In this document: one piece after another, positions 1-8,310 of the stretch | How the letters are laid out: the number at the start of each line of letters is the position of its first letter | Numbering within the stretch: the stretch's first letter is position 1 | Assembly (NCBI GenBank): GCA_029865225.1 | Contig: JAOUHJ010000003.1 | Coordinates: 62,001-126,000 of the forward strand | From: Nitrospira sp. | GTDB taxonomy: Bacteria; Nitrospirota; Nitrospiria; Nitrospirales; Nitrospiraceae | Reading direction: 5' to 3' | Length of the DNA stretch: 64,000 nucleotides | Notes under the pieces: model-generated | The model's input: the letters and a program-made list of their open reading frames with translations, nothing else | Told to the model about the DNA's origin: nothing | Database searches by the model: none | Program-made: the position numbers and the translations under genes

Positions 1-2
1 TC

Positions 3-605
3 GAGTTTCAGAGCCAGGGAATCAACGAAGTGATCTCTGAAGCCTGCAACAAGATGGCCGAAGGCGAAGTCCTTCAGCTGTATTACAACGGCAATCCTGC
101 GATGCCGGAAATCGATTATATTAAGATCGTCGAACACAAGACCGCCGGATTGATCGCCGCAGCCTGCCAAATGGGCGCCATTCTCGCCGACGCGACTGAG
201 ACCCAACAGCAAGCCCTCTTCCGCTTTGGCCAATACCTGGGGATTGCGTTCCAGGTTGCCGACGATACGCTGGATTACATTGCGAACGGCGCATCCTTGG
301 GAAAAACGATTGGGCAAGACCTGCGACAGGGCAAAGCCACATTGCCGCTCCTCCATCTGCTGCAACATTGCTCGGCGCAGGACCGTCAGATGATCAAAGA
401 TCGAATGGAAACTCGAACGCTCAGCACCGACGACTTGGAACGGATTTTGTTACTCATGGGGGAGTTCGGGTCGATCACCTATGCGATGGATCGAGCCAAG
501 GCCTACATCGCAGCCGCCAAGCATGAGCTCGATCAATTCGACGATAGTACGCCACGGCGCGCAATGTCGGTGGCCGCTGATTACATGATTACCCGCGATC
601 GGTAA
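3..605 (+). CDS. Polyprenyl diphosphate synthase, C-terminal part (gene starts before the window)
   Basis: This is the C-terminal part of a trans-prenyltransferase, which extends an allylic diphosphate with isopentenyl diphosphate to make the long isoprenoid tail of a quinone or of undecaprenyl-type lipids. The frame is open to the left edge, so the N-terminal half and the first Asp-rich motif lie outside the window. What remains shows the second Asp-rich motif (VADDTLDYI), followed by the family's GQDLRQGKATLPLL stretch that contributes to diphosphate and Mg binding. The protein ends at TAA 603-605. The long-chain synthase type (IspB/HepT-like) is likely, but chain length cannot be told from this fragment. 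A DUF1015 gene follows after about 125 bases. Confidence 0.9.
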   Translation, partial: EFQSQGINEVISEACNKMAEGEVLQLYYNGNPAMPEIDYIKIVEHKTAGLIAAACQMGAILADATETQQQALFRFGQYLGIAFQVADDTLDYIANGASLGKTIGQDLRQGKATLPLLHLLQHCSAQDRQMIKDRMETRTLSTDDLERILLLMGEFGSITYAMDRAKAYIAAAKHELDQFDDSTPRRAMSVAADYMITRDR

Positions 606-730
606 GTGTATTCCCGCCAACCGTTAGGACGCTGGCCGTTGAGGCGGCGTAGCGTAGAGTGAAAGGACCCCGTCCTCTCCTGTAACCATCAACCCGTCGT
701 CGCAGTCACGACACAGCCAAGAGGTTGTTC

Positions 731-2053
731 ATGTCACAGATTTTTCCGTTCCAGGGTATGCGGTACGACCAGGCCCTTGTCGGTTCGATCAGGGATGTTG
801 TGGCTCCGCCGTACGACATCATCGATGCAGAAGGGCAACAACGGCTGCATGATCGCCACCCTCACAACATCATCCGTATGGAGTTGGGGATGGACCAGAC
901 CGGTGACAGCCCGGCCCACAACCGATATAGCCGCGCGGCCGCTGCACTCCAATCCTGGATCAAAGAGGGAGTCCTCAAGCGAGATGCGCAACCTGCCGTC
1001 TACTATCACACGATTGAGTACCGTCCGCCGTACTCGGCACCGGGTGCGCCGAGCAAAGTGCTCCGAGGATTTCTCGCCTTGGCCAAACTCGAAGCATTGG
1101 ACTCCGGACATATCTATCCGCATGAGAACACCCGTGCTGCGGCGAAAACCGACCGGTTAAACCTCATTGAAGCCTGTCGCGCGAACTTCAGCCCTATCTG
1201 GTCTCTCTATTCCGATCCCGGCGGCGCCATCATCCGACTGCTCGAAACGGCGACCAAGGGACAACCGGCGCAGTATGACTTTCAAGATGATGCGGACTGT
1301 CGCGAATGCCTCTGGGTTGTGACTGATGAGGCTGTCCTCAAACAGATCACCGACCTCATGCAAAGCAAACCACTGTTCATCGCGGACGGTCACCATCGCT
1401 ACGAAACAGCGCTGAATTATCAAAAGCTCCGTCGGCAACAGCCTGGGGCTCCCACCGGGCTCCAGCCATATGACTCGGTCATGATGCTGCTCACTCCTCT
1501 TGAGGATCCAGGATTGACCGTGCTACCGACGCATCGAGTGGCGACCACCCCACTGCTGCCTTCCGATCAGATCGCCAAACTGCTCGGAGACGCATTCGAC
1601 TTCCGAGAATTTCCCTTCTCCCCCTCCACTCAGGCTCAGGTCCGTCAGCAATTCCTGACCGCCTTGAGAACGGAAGGTCAACAGGGTCCAGTATTCGGAC
1701 ACACTCGACAGGGCGACGACAGGTACATCCTGCTTACGCTGAAGCCGGTCTATCGTCCTTCTATCAAAGCATCGCCTCGGACCAAGCTCGATGTCTCCCT
1801 GTTGCAACAGATGATCGTGGCAAAGCTCTGCCCGACGCAACAGGAACAAGAAGCCATCCTCTATACCAAAGACGACCATGAGGCCCTCGACTGGGTGGCT
1901 CGAGGGACCGGAACCGGAGCCTTTTTGCTCAATGCCACGAAGGTCAGCGAAGTCCAAGCGGTGGCGGCGGCAGGCGAACGTATGCCGCACAAATCAACCT
2001 ATTTCTACCCCAAACCACTCACGGGTCTTGTCCTCAATGTCATGAACGGTTGA
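731..2053 (+). CDS. DUF1015 family protein
   Basis: This 440-residue protein belongs to DUF1015, a widespread family of unknown biochemical function that is often annotated as an uncharacterised SpoIIAA- or HTH-adjacent protein. Family hallmarks include the N-terminal VVAPPYDII segment and the central FIADGHHRYETAL segment. I start it at ATG 731; a TTG two codons earlier is possible. The stop codon overlaps the first possible start of the following response regulator frame, so the two genes are close. No signal peptide or membrane segment is seen. Function cannot be assigned from the sequence. Confidence 0.85.
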   Translation: MSQIFPFQGMRYDQALVGSIRDVVAPPYDIIDAEGQQRLHDRHPHNIIRMELGMDQTGDSPAHNRYSRAAAALQSWIKEGVLKRDAQPAVYYHTIEYRPPYSAPGAPSKVLRGFLALAKLEALDSGHIYPHENTRAAAKTDRLNLIEACRANFSPIWSLYSDPGGAIIRLLETATKGQPAQYDFQDDADCRECLWVVTDEAVLKQITDLMQSKPLFIADGHHRYETALNYQKLRRQQPGAPTGLQPYDSVMMLLTPLEDPGLTVLPTHRVATTPLLPSDQIAKLLGDAFDFREFPFSPSTQAQVRQQFLTALRTEGQQGPVFGHTRQGDDRYILLTLKPVYRPSIKASPRTKLDVSLLQQMIVAKLCPTQQEQEAILYTKDDHEALDWVARGTGTGAFLLNATKVSEVQAVAAAGERMPHKSTYFYPKPLTGLVLNVMNG

Positions 2054-2091
2054 GCGTCGGTGCCCATGACCATCAAGCAAGGGCTAAGGTA

Positions 2092-3456
2092 ATGCACGCG
2101 AAGATTCTTATCGTCGATGACGATCCCGACATCGTCATGATGCTTGAAGACCGGCTCCAAGCGTCCGGGTATGACACGGTCGTGGCGTCGGAAGGACAGC
2201 AGGCCCTGGACCAAATCGCCCACGAATCACCACAGTTGATCCTCCTGGATCTCACTCTTCCCAGATTGTCGGGCCTCGACGTGCTCAAGCGCCTCTCCCA
2301 GATGAAGCCGTCGGAACACCTTCCCGTCATTGTGATGACCGCGCATGGATCCATTGAAGCGGCGGTGGACGCGATGAAGGAAGGCGCGTACGACTTCCTG
2401 ACCAAACCGCTCGATCATGAACATCTCCTGATCGTCATCCGCAAAGCCTTGGAGCGTGATTCACTTCGCCGACAAGTGGCTTACCTGCGTTCGGAGGTCG
2501 ACGGCCGTTATGCATCCATCGTGGGAAACAGTGCCTCCGTACGGTCTGTCGTTGAGGCGGCTCAACGAGCCGCCAAGTCGGATGCCAGCGTCTTGCTCCT
2601 CGGTGAAAGCGGAACCGGGAAAGAACTCTTCGCACGATCGATCCATCAATGGAGCCATCGCTCCGCCATGCCGCTCATCGTCATCAATTGCGTGGCGTTG
2701 ACGGAGACGTTGCTGGAGAACGAGTTGTTCGGGCATGAACGCGGCGCCTTTACCGGAGCGGATCGCCAACAGAAGGGAAAGTTGGAGATGGCCGACGGAG
2801 GAACCGTGTTTCTCGATGAGATCGGCGATATGTCGCTGCCACTGCAGGCCAAACTGCTCCGGGTTCTACAAGACCGGGAATTCCAGCGTGTCGGAGGAAC
2901 GAAGACGGTGTCCGTCAATATTCGTATCATCGCCGCCACGAATAGGGACCTGAGACAGGCCGTGAAGGCGGGACAGTTCCGGGAAGATCTTTACTTTCGG
3001 CTGAATGTCGTTACCCTGACGCTCCCGCCGCTTCGTGAGCGACAAGGCGACGTCCCGGCCCTGGCGCAGTTCTTCCTCGATCGCCACACGCGGGACGCCA
3101 AGCGGCCCGGTATGGCTCTCAGCCAGGCTGCACTCGACACCCTGGCCCATTATCCATGGCCTGGGAATATTCGAGAGTTGGACAATGTGATCGCCCGGGC
3201 CGTCGTCTTAAGCCCGAAAGATACGATCGAGCCCGATATGTTGGCGCTGATGGCGGATGACGCCAGTCTCCGCCAACCAGCGGATGCCTCGCTGCCGTAT
3301 CTGGACTTGTCCTACCACGAATCGATGGAGCAACATAGCCGCTACATCATCACCCGGGCGATGGAACGGGCCGAGGGGAACCAAACGAAGGCCGCAGAGT
3401 CGCTCAAACTCCAACGTACCTATCTCGCTCGCCTGCTCAAGCAATTGAAAGACTAA
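2092..3456 (+). CDS. Sigma-54-dependent response regulator (NtrC family)
   Basis: This 454-residue activator has three parts. The receiver (about 1-120) carries the acidic pair in VDDDPD, the phosphoacceptor Asp in LILLDLTLP, and the conserved Thr and Lys in VIVMTAHG and FLTKPLD. The AAA+ domain (about 145-375) has Walker A GESGTGKE, the sigma-54 contact loop GAFTGA and Walker B TVFLDEIGDM. The C-terminal Fis-type helix-turn-helix contains GNQTKAAESLKLQRTYLARLL. It should open sigma-54 promoters when phosphorylated. ATG 2092, just before the receiver core, is preferred over upstream TTG 2050. No partner histidine kinase is adjacent, so the input signal is unknown. It converges on the murU-like gene. 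Confidence 0.92.
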   Translation: MHAKILIVDDDPDIVMMLEDRLQASGYDTVVASEGQQALDQIAHESPQLILLDLTLPRLSGLDVLKRLSQMKPSEHLPVIVMTAHGSIEAAVDAMKEGAYDFLTKPLDHEHLLIVIRKALERDSLRRQVAYLRSEVDGRYASIVGNSASVRSVVEAAQRAAKSDASVLLLGESGTGKELFARSIHQWSHRSAMPLIVINCVALTETLLENELFGHERGAFTGADRQQKGKLEMADGGTVFLDEIGDMSLPLQAKLLRVLQDREFQRVGGTKTVSVNIRIIAATNRDLRQAVKAGQFREDLYFRLNVVTLTLPPLRERQGDVPALAQFFLDRHTRDAKRPGMALSQAALDTLAHYPWPGNIRELDNVIARAVVLSPKDTIEPDMLALMADDASLRQPADASLPYLDLSYHESMEQHSRYIITRAMERAEGNQTKAAESLKLQRTYLARLLKQLKD

Positions 3457-3477
3457 CAGGTTAAGAGAGCCACAGGT

Positions 3478-4236
3478 TCAGATTGGTGGTGTAGACGGCT
3501 CTGAGAGCTGGCGATCAACGAGGCGAATCAGTCCGGCTCGTGCATCTTTCTCCGCCTGCGCATACCGCTCGGCGGTTCCGATATCAGACCAATAGCCATG
3601 GAAGTCGTACCCGAGGATTTGTTCGCCTCCTTCAATGGCTGCGATGTAAGGATCGATGATCGAAGAAGCGACCCCCTTCGGAACCTTCTGCAGAAGACGC
3701 GGATGTAAGATGTGAATCCCGGCGAACATCCTAGGAATGACCGGAGACGACGACAAAAGCCCTTTTCCCGTGATACGTACAATCTGATCGTTGTCTCCCA
3801 CCTCAACGAGCCCCCATCGCGCAGCGTCTGCATCCTCTCGCAACACCAAGGTCGCCGCCGCTTGGCGTTTTTGATGGAATTCCCAGACTGCCCCAAGGTC
3901 TACCTCGACGAGCGTATCTCCGTTCAAGATCAGCACCGGTTCACCAGAAAAATACGGCTCGGCTTGCTTGATTCCTCCCCCTGTGCCCAAGATGACCGGT
4001 TCTTGTGAGTAAATCATTCGAACGCCGAATTTTGAACCATCACCCAGAACCTGCTCGATCATGGGACCGAGGTGATGAAGATTCACGACAATCTCACGAA
4101 ACCCGTGCCGATTGAGCAGCAAGACGTTCCAAACAATGAGTGGGGTTCCTCCCACCGGTAAGAGCGGCTTGGGAATGGTGTTGGTTAAGGGTCTGAGGCG
4201 GGTCCCAAGACCAGCCGCAAGAATCATGGCTTTCAT
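3478..4236 (-). CDS. murU: Sugar-1-phosphate nucleotidyltransferase, MurU-like (N-acetylmuramate-1-phosphate uridylyltransferase)
   Basis: This 252-residue nucleotidyltransferase has the N-terminal signature MILAAGLGTRLRPLT with IPKPLLPVGG, a GTGGG loop, and the metal-binding Asp in LILNGDTLV. Length and motif spacing fit MurU, which converts N-acetylmuramic acid 1-phosphate and UTP to UDP-MurNAc in cell-wall recycling. The specific call rests on the gene just upstream, an AmgK-like anomeric sugar kinase, which supplies the substrate in the known Pseudomonas pathway. A mannose- or glucose-1-phosphate specificity cannot be excluded. No clear Shine-Dalgarno sequence precedes ATG 4236. The leader is a pyrimidine-rich repeat on the coding strand. 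Confidence 0.72.
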   Translation of the reverse strand: MKAMILAAGLGTRLRPLTNTIPKPLLPVGGTPLIVWNVLLLNRHGFREIVVNLHHLGPMIEQVLGDGSKFGVRMIYSQEPVILGTGGGIKQAEPYFSGEPVLILNGDTLVEVDLGAVWEFHQKRQAAATLVLREDADAARWGLVEVGDNDQIVRITGKGLLSSSPVIPRMFAGIHILHPRLLQKVPKGVASSIIDPYIAAIEGGEQILGYDFHGYWSDIGTAERYAQAEKDARAGLIRLVDRQLSEPSTPPI

Positions 4237-4337
4237 ACGCGTAAAACGTGAGAGGTGAGAGATGAGAGGTTAGAGAGGATAGAGGACGGGCCCATACTGG
4301 GTCTTCGCCTCACGCTTACCGTTTCACGTTTCATGTC
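4237..4337. repeat. Low-complexity spacer between amgK and murU
   Basis: The 101-base gap holds a degenerate purine tract on the plus strand at about 4247-4286, built from GTGAGAGGTGAGAGATGAGA-like units. A second stretch at about 4312-4337 contains CACGCTTACCGTTTCACGTT. Between them lies a short CCCA/TGGG hairpin near 4291-4301. The repeat-like composition is unlike the flanking coding sequence. It may be an intergenic repeat, an mRNA spacer, or merely low-complexity DNA. Confidence 0.5.
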
Positions 4338-5441
4338 TTACTGCAATTCCGGTACGTACGGGGTGATGTGTTCCCGAAGCGTCTCCAGTTCTGGGTATTT
4401 CTTGAGATTTCGTTTCACATAGCCCAAGACACGGGGAATATCGGCCAAAAATTTCGGGTTGCCTTTGACTCGATCGATATAGACGAACCGGCCGGCCGCC
4501 TTCAGATTTCGCTGAATGCTTGTCAGATCGAACAGACGGCGAAACGCGGCACGGTTCGCCCAGACAAAACGGCGCTCCTCCAGTTGAGCCAGGTAGTACG
4601 CCACCAAATCATCGATGAGAGTTTCGTCGAGCTGAATGTAGGCATCCCGCAGAAGTGAGGCCAAATCGTAGGTCGCCGGCCCCATCAAGGCATCTTGAAA
4701 ATCAATCACGCCAAGCCGCAGTCCATCGACCATCAGGTTACGCGAGTGATAATCGCGATGAGTGAAGACACGAGGTTGGGAAGCCAACACTTGGGCAATG
4801 CGCTCGAACTCGCTTCGAATGGTCGTCACCTCCCCTTCGGGCAAGGGCTTGCCATGACGGGCCTCAACCCCATACTCCAAGAAATGATCGAACTCCCACA
4901 TGAGCAAAGGGACGTCGAAACTCCGATGAAACGCCAGACACCCACGGTCTTCCGGAGTGGTTGCGTCGAATTGTATTTGTACCAACACATTGATGGCCTG
5001 TTTATAGCGAGACTCGACGTTTGGGGCATCTGCACGGCTGGCGGCTTCTGCTAGCGTCACATCTCCAAAATCCTCGAGATACAGCAATCCAGCGGATCGA
5101 TCATAATGATAGAGCGTCGGAACGGGGACGTTCGCCTTGGCAAGATGAGCCATGATATTGGTGAACGGCAACTCTGAAATCTGATGCACAGCGCCGCTAA
5201 CTGCCTCTTCCGACTGCTTGAACGCCTCCGGTTCTGCCAACTGCATCACAATAACAGAGTGAGGTTGCCCCTCTGTCATGATGGCGCGGTAGTACCGCCG
5301 ATTCGACGCATCCCCCGCCAACGGCACGAGTTCCCTGAACACCAGGCCAGCTGGGAGGTAATCCTTAATGGCCCGTGCGACACGCGCGTGATCAGGAGGC
5401 GGTAACGGAGATGTGGGAAGTGCGGGGTTGGCCGTCACCAT
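4338..5441 (-). CDS. amgK: Aminoglycoside-phosphotransferase-fold sugar kinase, AmgK-like (MurNAc/GlcNAc anomeric kinase)
   Basis: This 367-residue APH-fold kinase has a catalytic loop with THRDYHSRNLMVDG and a metal-binding segment LGVIDFQDALMGPATYDLASLLRDA. The N-terminal GDASNRRYYR is the nucleotide-side motif typical of AmgK-type proteins. AmgK phosphorylates MurNAc or GlcNAc at the anomeric carbon, feeding MurU directly, and so bypasses de novo UDP-MurNAc synthesis. A MurU-like gene follows 101 bases downstream in the same direction. That neighbourhood is the main reason for preferring AmgK over a generic phosphotransferase. A VanZ-like membrane protein precedes it by about 50 bases and may share the transcript. 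Confidence 0.75.
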   Translation of the reverse strand: MVTANPALPTSPLPPPDHARVARAIKDYLPAGLVFRELVPLAGDASNRRYYRAIMTEGQPHSVIVMQLAEPEAFKQSEEAVSGAVHQISELPFTNIMAHLAKANVPVPTLYHYDRSAGLLYLEDFGDVTLAEAASRADAPNVESRYKQAINVLVQIQFDATTPEDRGCLAFHRSFDVPLLMWEFDHFLEYGVEARHGKPLPEGEVTTIRSEFERIAQVLASQPRVFTHRDYHSRNLMVDGLRLGVIDFQDALMGPATYDLASLLRDAYIQLDETLIDDLVAYYLAQLEERRFVWANRAAFRRLFDLTSIQRNLKAAGRFVYIDRVKGNPKFLADIPRVLGYVKRNLKKYPELETLREHITPYVPELQ

Positions 5442-5492
5442 AGTTGAGGGATTATACCGAGCACCCTATGACTTGTCACGAAGACACAATAT

Positions 5493-5906
5493 TCAATCTG
5501 GCTGTCGCCACGCTTCAGAGATTGAGTTGGCCGGTCTGAAATTGGCCGCTCGATACATGGCAAGGACACCGATTGCGGCCCCAATCGTATCGGCTACCCA
5601 ATCGAGCCAACTCGAGTCTCGAAACGGGACAAATGATTGGTGTATCTCGTCACTGGCCCCATAGAGCGACGCCAATAGAATCGCCATGGGTATCGCATGT
5701 TGTCGCCACGAAACGACGGAGCCTCCACGCAGAGCCCGATAGCACAGCACACCCAACACCGCATACTCGATCCCATGCACGACCTTGTCGCTAAAATCGA
5801 ATAAGAACGCCGGCAGATTATCTTCTGGGTGGGACTGGGAAGAGAGAACAAAAATCACTATGGCATAGGCACAGACCGGCCCCCAATACCGAAGAAATAT
5901 CAGCAT
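5493..5906 (-). CDS. VanZ-like membrane protein
   Basis: This small 137-residue integral membrane protein is of the VanZ family. Visible features are the first hydrophobic helix (about 7-21) ending in LSSQSHP, the DKVVHGIEYAVLG motif that opens the second helix, a third helix near residues 78-88, and a final helix including the SWLDWVADTIGAAIG segment. VanZ relatives are linked to teicoplanin resistance in enterococci, but most bacterial homologues have no proven role. It lies directly upstream of amgK and murU, which suggests a cell-envelope context. The 112-base region to the GH57 gene is a divergent promoter region. Confidence 0.8.
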   Translation of the reverse strand: MLIFLRYWGPVCAYAIVIFVLSSQSHPEDNLPAFLFDFSDKVVHGIEYAVLGVLCYRALRGGSVVSWRQHAIPMAILLASLYGASDEIHQSFVPFRDSSWLDWVADTIGAAIGVLAMYRAANFRPANSISEAWRQPD

Positions 5907-6018
5907 CTCAATCCCTCATGGACAATCAGCACGACGACACAACACCGCATTGCAGCAGCAGATTGCAGGCCCACGACCCCTATGACATACTTCGGAGGCG
6001 AAGGGAAACCGTTCATCG

Positions 6019-8220
6019 ATGAAGCATGTTCACGTCTGTTTTTTTTGGCATATGCATCAACCCTACTACACCGATCCACTGGTGTGCTCGGCCAGCATGC
6101 CATGGGTCCGCCTGCATGCGACGAAGGCATATTACGATATGGCCTACCTCATGGACCAATTCCCTGAGGTCCACGCTACCTTCAATTTTACCCCGTCACT
6201 TCTGTTACAGTTACAGGAAATCGGCAGCGGCAAGGTCCTCGACCTCTTTCTGGAACATGCCCAGCGGCCGGCAGTCGACCTGACGCTTGAGGAAAAGGCC
6301 TTTCTAGTCCGTCATTTCTTTTCAGCCAACTGGGCGACGATGGTACGTCCTTACCCGCGATACCATGAATTGCTGGTAAAACGAGGATTAGATCTACCCG
6401 AACACGATCTGCCCCGCATAGCCCGTCGGTTTTCCACTCAGGAGTTACTCGATCTACAGGTCTGGCACAACCTAGCCTGGTTCGGCTATGGCACTCTCCA
6501 ACAATATCCCCGACTGGCCGCACTGCGCCAGAAAAATCGCGGGTTCACGGAAGACGACAAACACGAAATCCTGGCGATCCAACGCCTCGCGGTACAAGAC
6601 ATCGTTCCTCGCTATCGACGTCTGGTGGATCGCGACCAGATCGAGCTGACCACGACGCCGTTTTTTCATCCCATTCTTCCCCTGGTGATCGACACAAATA
6701 TTACCCGACGCGCGAGACCGGACCTCCCGTTGCCGACTCGCTTCCGGGCTCCCAAGGATGCAGACGTCCAGCTGCGGCAGGCAGTGGAGTTCCATCGAAC
6801 GACATTCGGCCGTCCCCCGATAGGCCTCTGGCCTTCTGAGGGATCAGTCTGTCCGGAAATGCTTCCCCTCGTCCATCAGACCGGCCTTCGCTGGCTTGCG
6901 ACGGACGAAGGCATCCTCGCTCGCTCTCTGGCGATGTGTTACCGACCATGGCATCGGCAATCGGCGCTGTATCAACCCTACCAGATCGGAGAGGCCGACC
7001 ATCCTCTCACCATATTCTTTCGTGACCGCGAGATCTCCGACGCGTTTGGGTTTGTCTATCATAAGACGACACCCGAATCAGCGGCTGAAGATGTCCTGCG
7101 GCGGCTACGGAATATCCCGCACGATACGCCGCAGGAACGAATCGTTGTCCCTATCATTTTGGATGGTGAAAACCCATGGGAACATTATCATGATGGAGGG
7201 GAAAGGTTTCTTTCACTCCTCTACCAAGCCTTCAGCAATCATGAATTAGACCACACCGGACAGAGCACGACTCGAGCTTCCACGATGTCCGAGGCTATCG
7301 CCTCCGTTCCACCGATCCAACACCTCCCCTGTCTGCACTCAGGCTCGTGGATCAATGCTGATTACAAAATCTGGATCGGGCACAGCGAAGACAATCAAGG
7401 ATGGGACATCCTCAGCCACACTCGGTCCAAACTCATGGAGCAAAGTCCAGGGCTTCCCCCCGATCGTGCTCGAACCGCTTGGCAGGAACTGTACGCCGCC
7501 GAAGGCAGCGACTGGTTCTGGTGGTACGGGGACGATTTCGACACCGATTTCAAACCGGAGTTCGACCGGCTCTTCCGAACACATCTCCGCAATGTGTGGA
7601 CGTTGATGGGCCTCTCGCCTCCCGATCAACTGAGCCGCCCGATCTGCACAATCACAATCGGCCCTGAATCCGATGTGGTTCGACAACCGGTTCGATTGCT
7701 CACGCCCACCATCGATGGGCTGGTGTCCGACTTCTTCGAGTGGCACGGGGCCGGCACGATCAATACGCGGCCGCCGCTGGGAGCCATGTGGAAAGTTGAT
7801 GAATTGTTCACCGCAATTCTATTCGGCTGGAGCCTCGATCAATTCGTGCTCAGAATGGATCCCGATGAGACGGCCGTGAAGAAACAAGGCCTTGACATTG
7901 AGGTGACCCTGCGAGGCCCTCAGGCTACGTTTCGGCTGGCCTTTCCTCTGTCTTTTCAGAAAACAGGCGAATTCCTTCTGTCTCAGCAGACTGCCCCGGA
8001 CACATGGCAAGAAATCGGTCGGCATCGAACGATCAGCACAAGCTCCATTATCGAGCTGGGTATTTCTTGGCAAGACTTGCTGCTCCAGCCGGGACAGACT
8101 ATGGAACTGTCTGTGTTGGTCCGAGAGCATGGCCTAGAAGTGGCCCGCTACCCTAGCCTCAAGCCTGCCGTCCTGACCGTTCCAGGACCGGACTTTGAGG
8201 CGGAACAGTGGAGAGTGTAG
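6019..8220 (+). CDS. Glycoside hydrolase family 57 (alpha-amylase or related alpha-glucan enzyme)
   Basis: This 733-residue GH57 enzyme acts on alpha-1,4- and/or alpha-1,6-glucans. Conserved regions are visible in order: HMHQPYY at the N terminus, the TTPFFHPILPLVID region, LWPSEGSVCPEM holding the presumed catalytic Glu, RWLATDEGIL, and IILDGENPWEHYHDGGERFL. The C-terminal third, after LHSGSWINADYKIWIGH, fits the helical and beta-rich tail of long GH57 members. No signal peptide is seen, so it probably works in the cytosol on storage glucan. GalT-like and tRNA-processing genes follow. Exact specificity (amylase, 4-alpha-glucanotransferase or pullulanase type) cannot be fixed by eye. Confidence 0.88.
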   Translation: MKHVHVCFFWHMHQPYYTDPLVCSASMPWVRLHATKAYYDMAYLMDQFPEVHATFNFTPSLLLQLQEIGSGKVLDLFLEHAQRPAVDLTLEEKAFLVRHFFSANWATMVRPYPRYHELLVKRGLDLPEHDLPRIARRFSTQELLDLQVWHNLAWFGYGTLQQYPRLAALRQKNRGFTEDDKHEILAIQRLAVQDIVPRYRRLVDRDQIELTTTPFFHPILPLVIDTNITRRARPDLPLPTRFRAPKDADVQLRQAVEFHRTTFGRPPIGLWPSEGSVCPEMLPLVHQTGLRWLATDEGILARSLAMCYRPWHRQSALYQPYQIGEADHPLTIFFRDREISDAFGFVYHKTTPESAAEDVLRRLRNIPHDTPQERIVVPIILDGENPWEHYHDGGERFLSLLYQAFSNHELDHTGQSTTRASTMSEAIASVPPIQHLPCLHSGSWINADYKIWIGHSEDNQGWDILSHTRSKLMEQSPGLPPDRARTAWQELYAAEGSDWFWWYGDDFDTDFKPEFDRLFRTHLRNVWTLMGLSPPDQLSRPICTITIGPESDVVRQPVRLLTPTIDGLVSDFFEWHGAGTINTRPPLGAMWKVDELFTAILFGWSLDQFVLRMDPDETAVKKQGLDIEVTLRGPQATFRLAFPLSFQKTGEFLLSQQTAPDTWQEIGRHRTISTSSIIELGISWQDLLLQPGQTMELSVLVREHGLEVARYPSLKPAVLTVPGPDFEAEQWRV

Positions 8221-8310
8221 GCAGAACCGTGGGCTGAATGAGCCCGATCAACTTTCGCATCGTCGTGCCGATACATAACGGAGTCAATACCGAGCATTCT
8301 GAGGGAACCA

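Noticed and set aside
8231-8245. GGGCT/AGCCC hairpin after the GH57 gene as a terminator
   Set aside because: The stem is only 5 bp and there is no T-run, so it is too weak to call.
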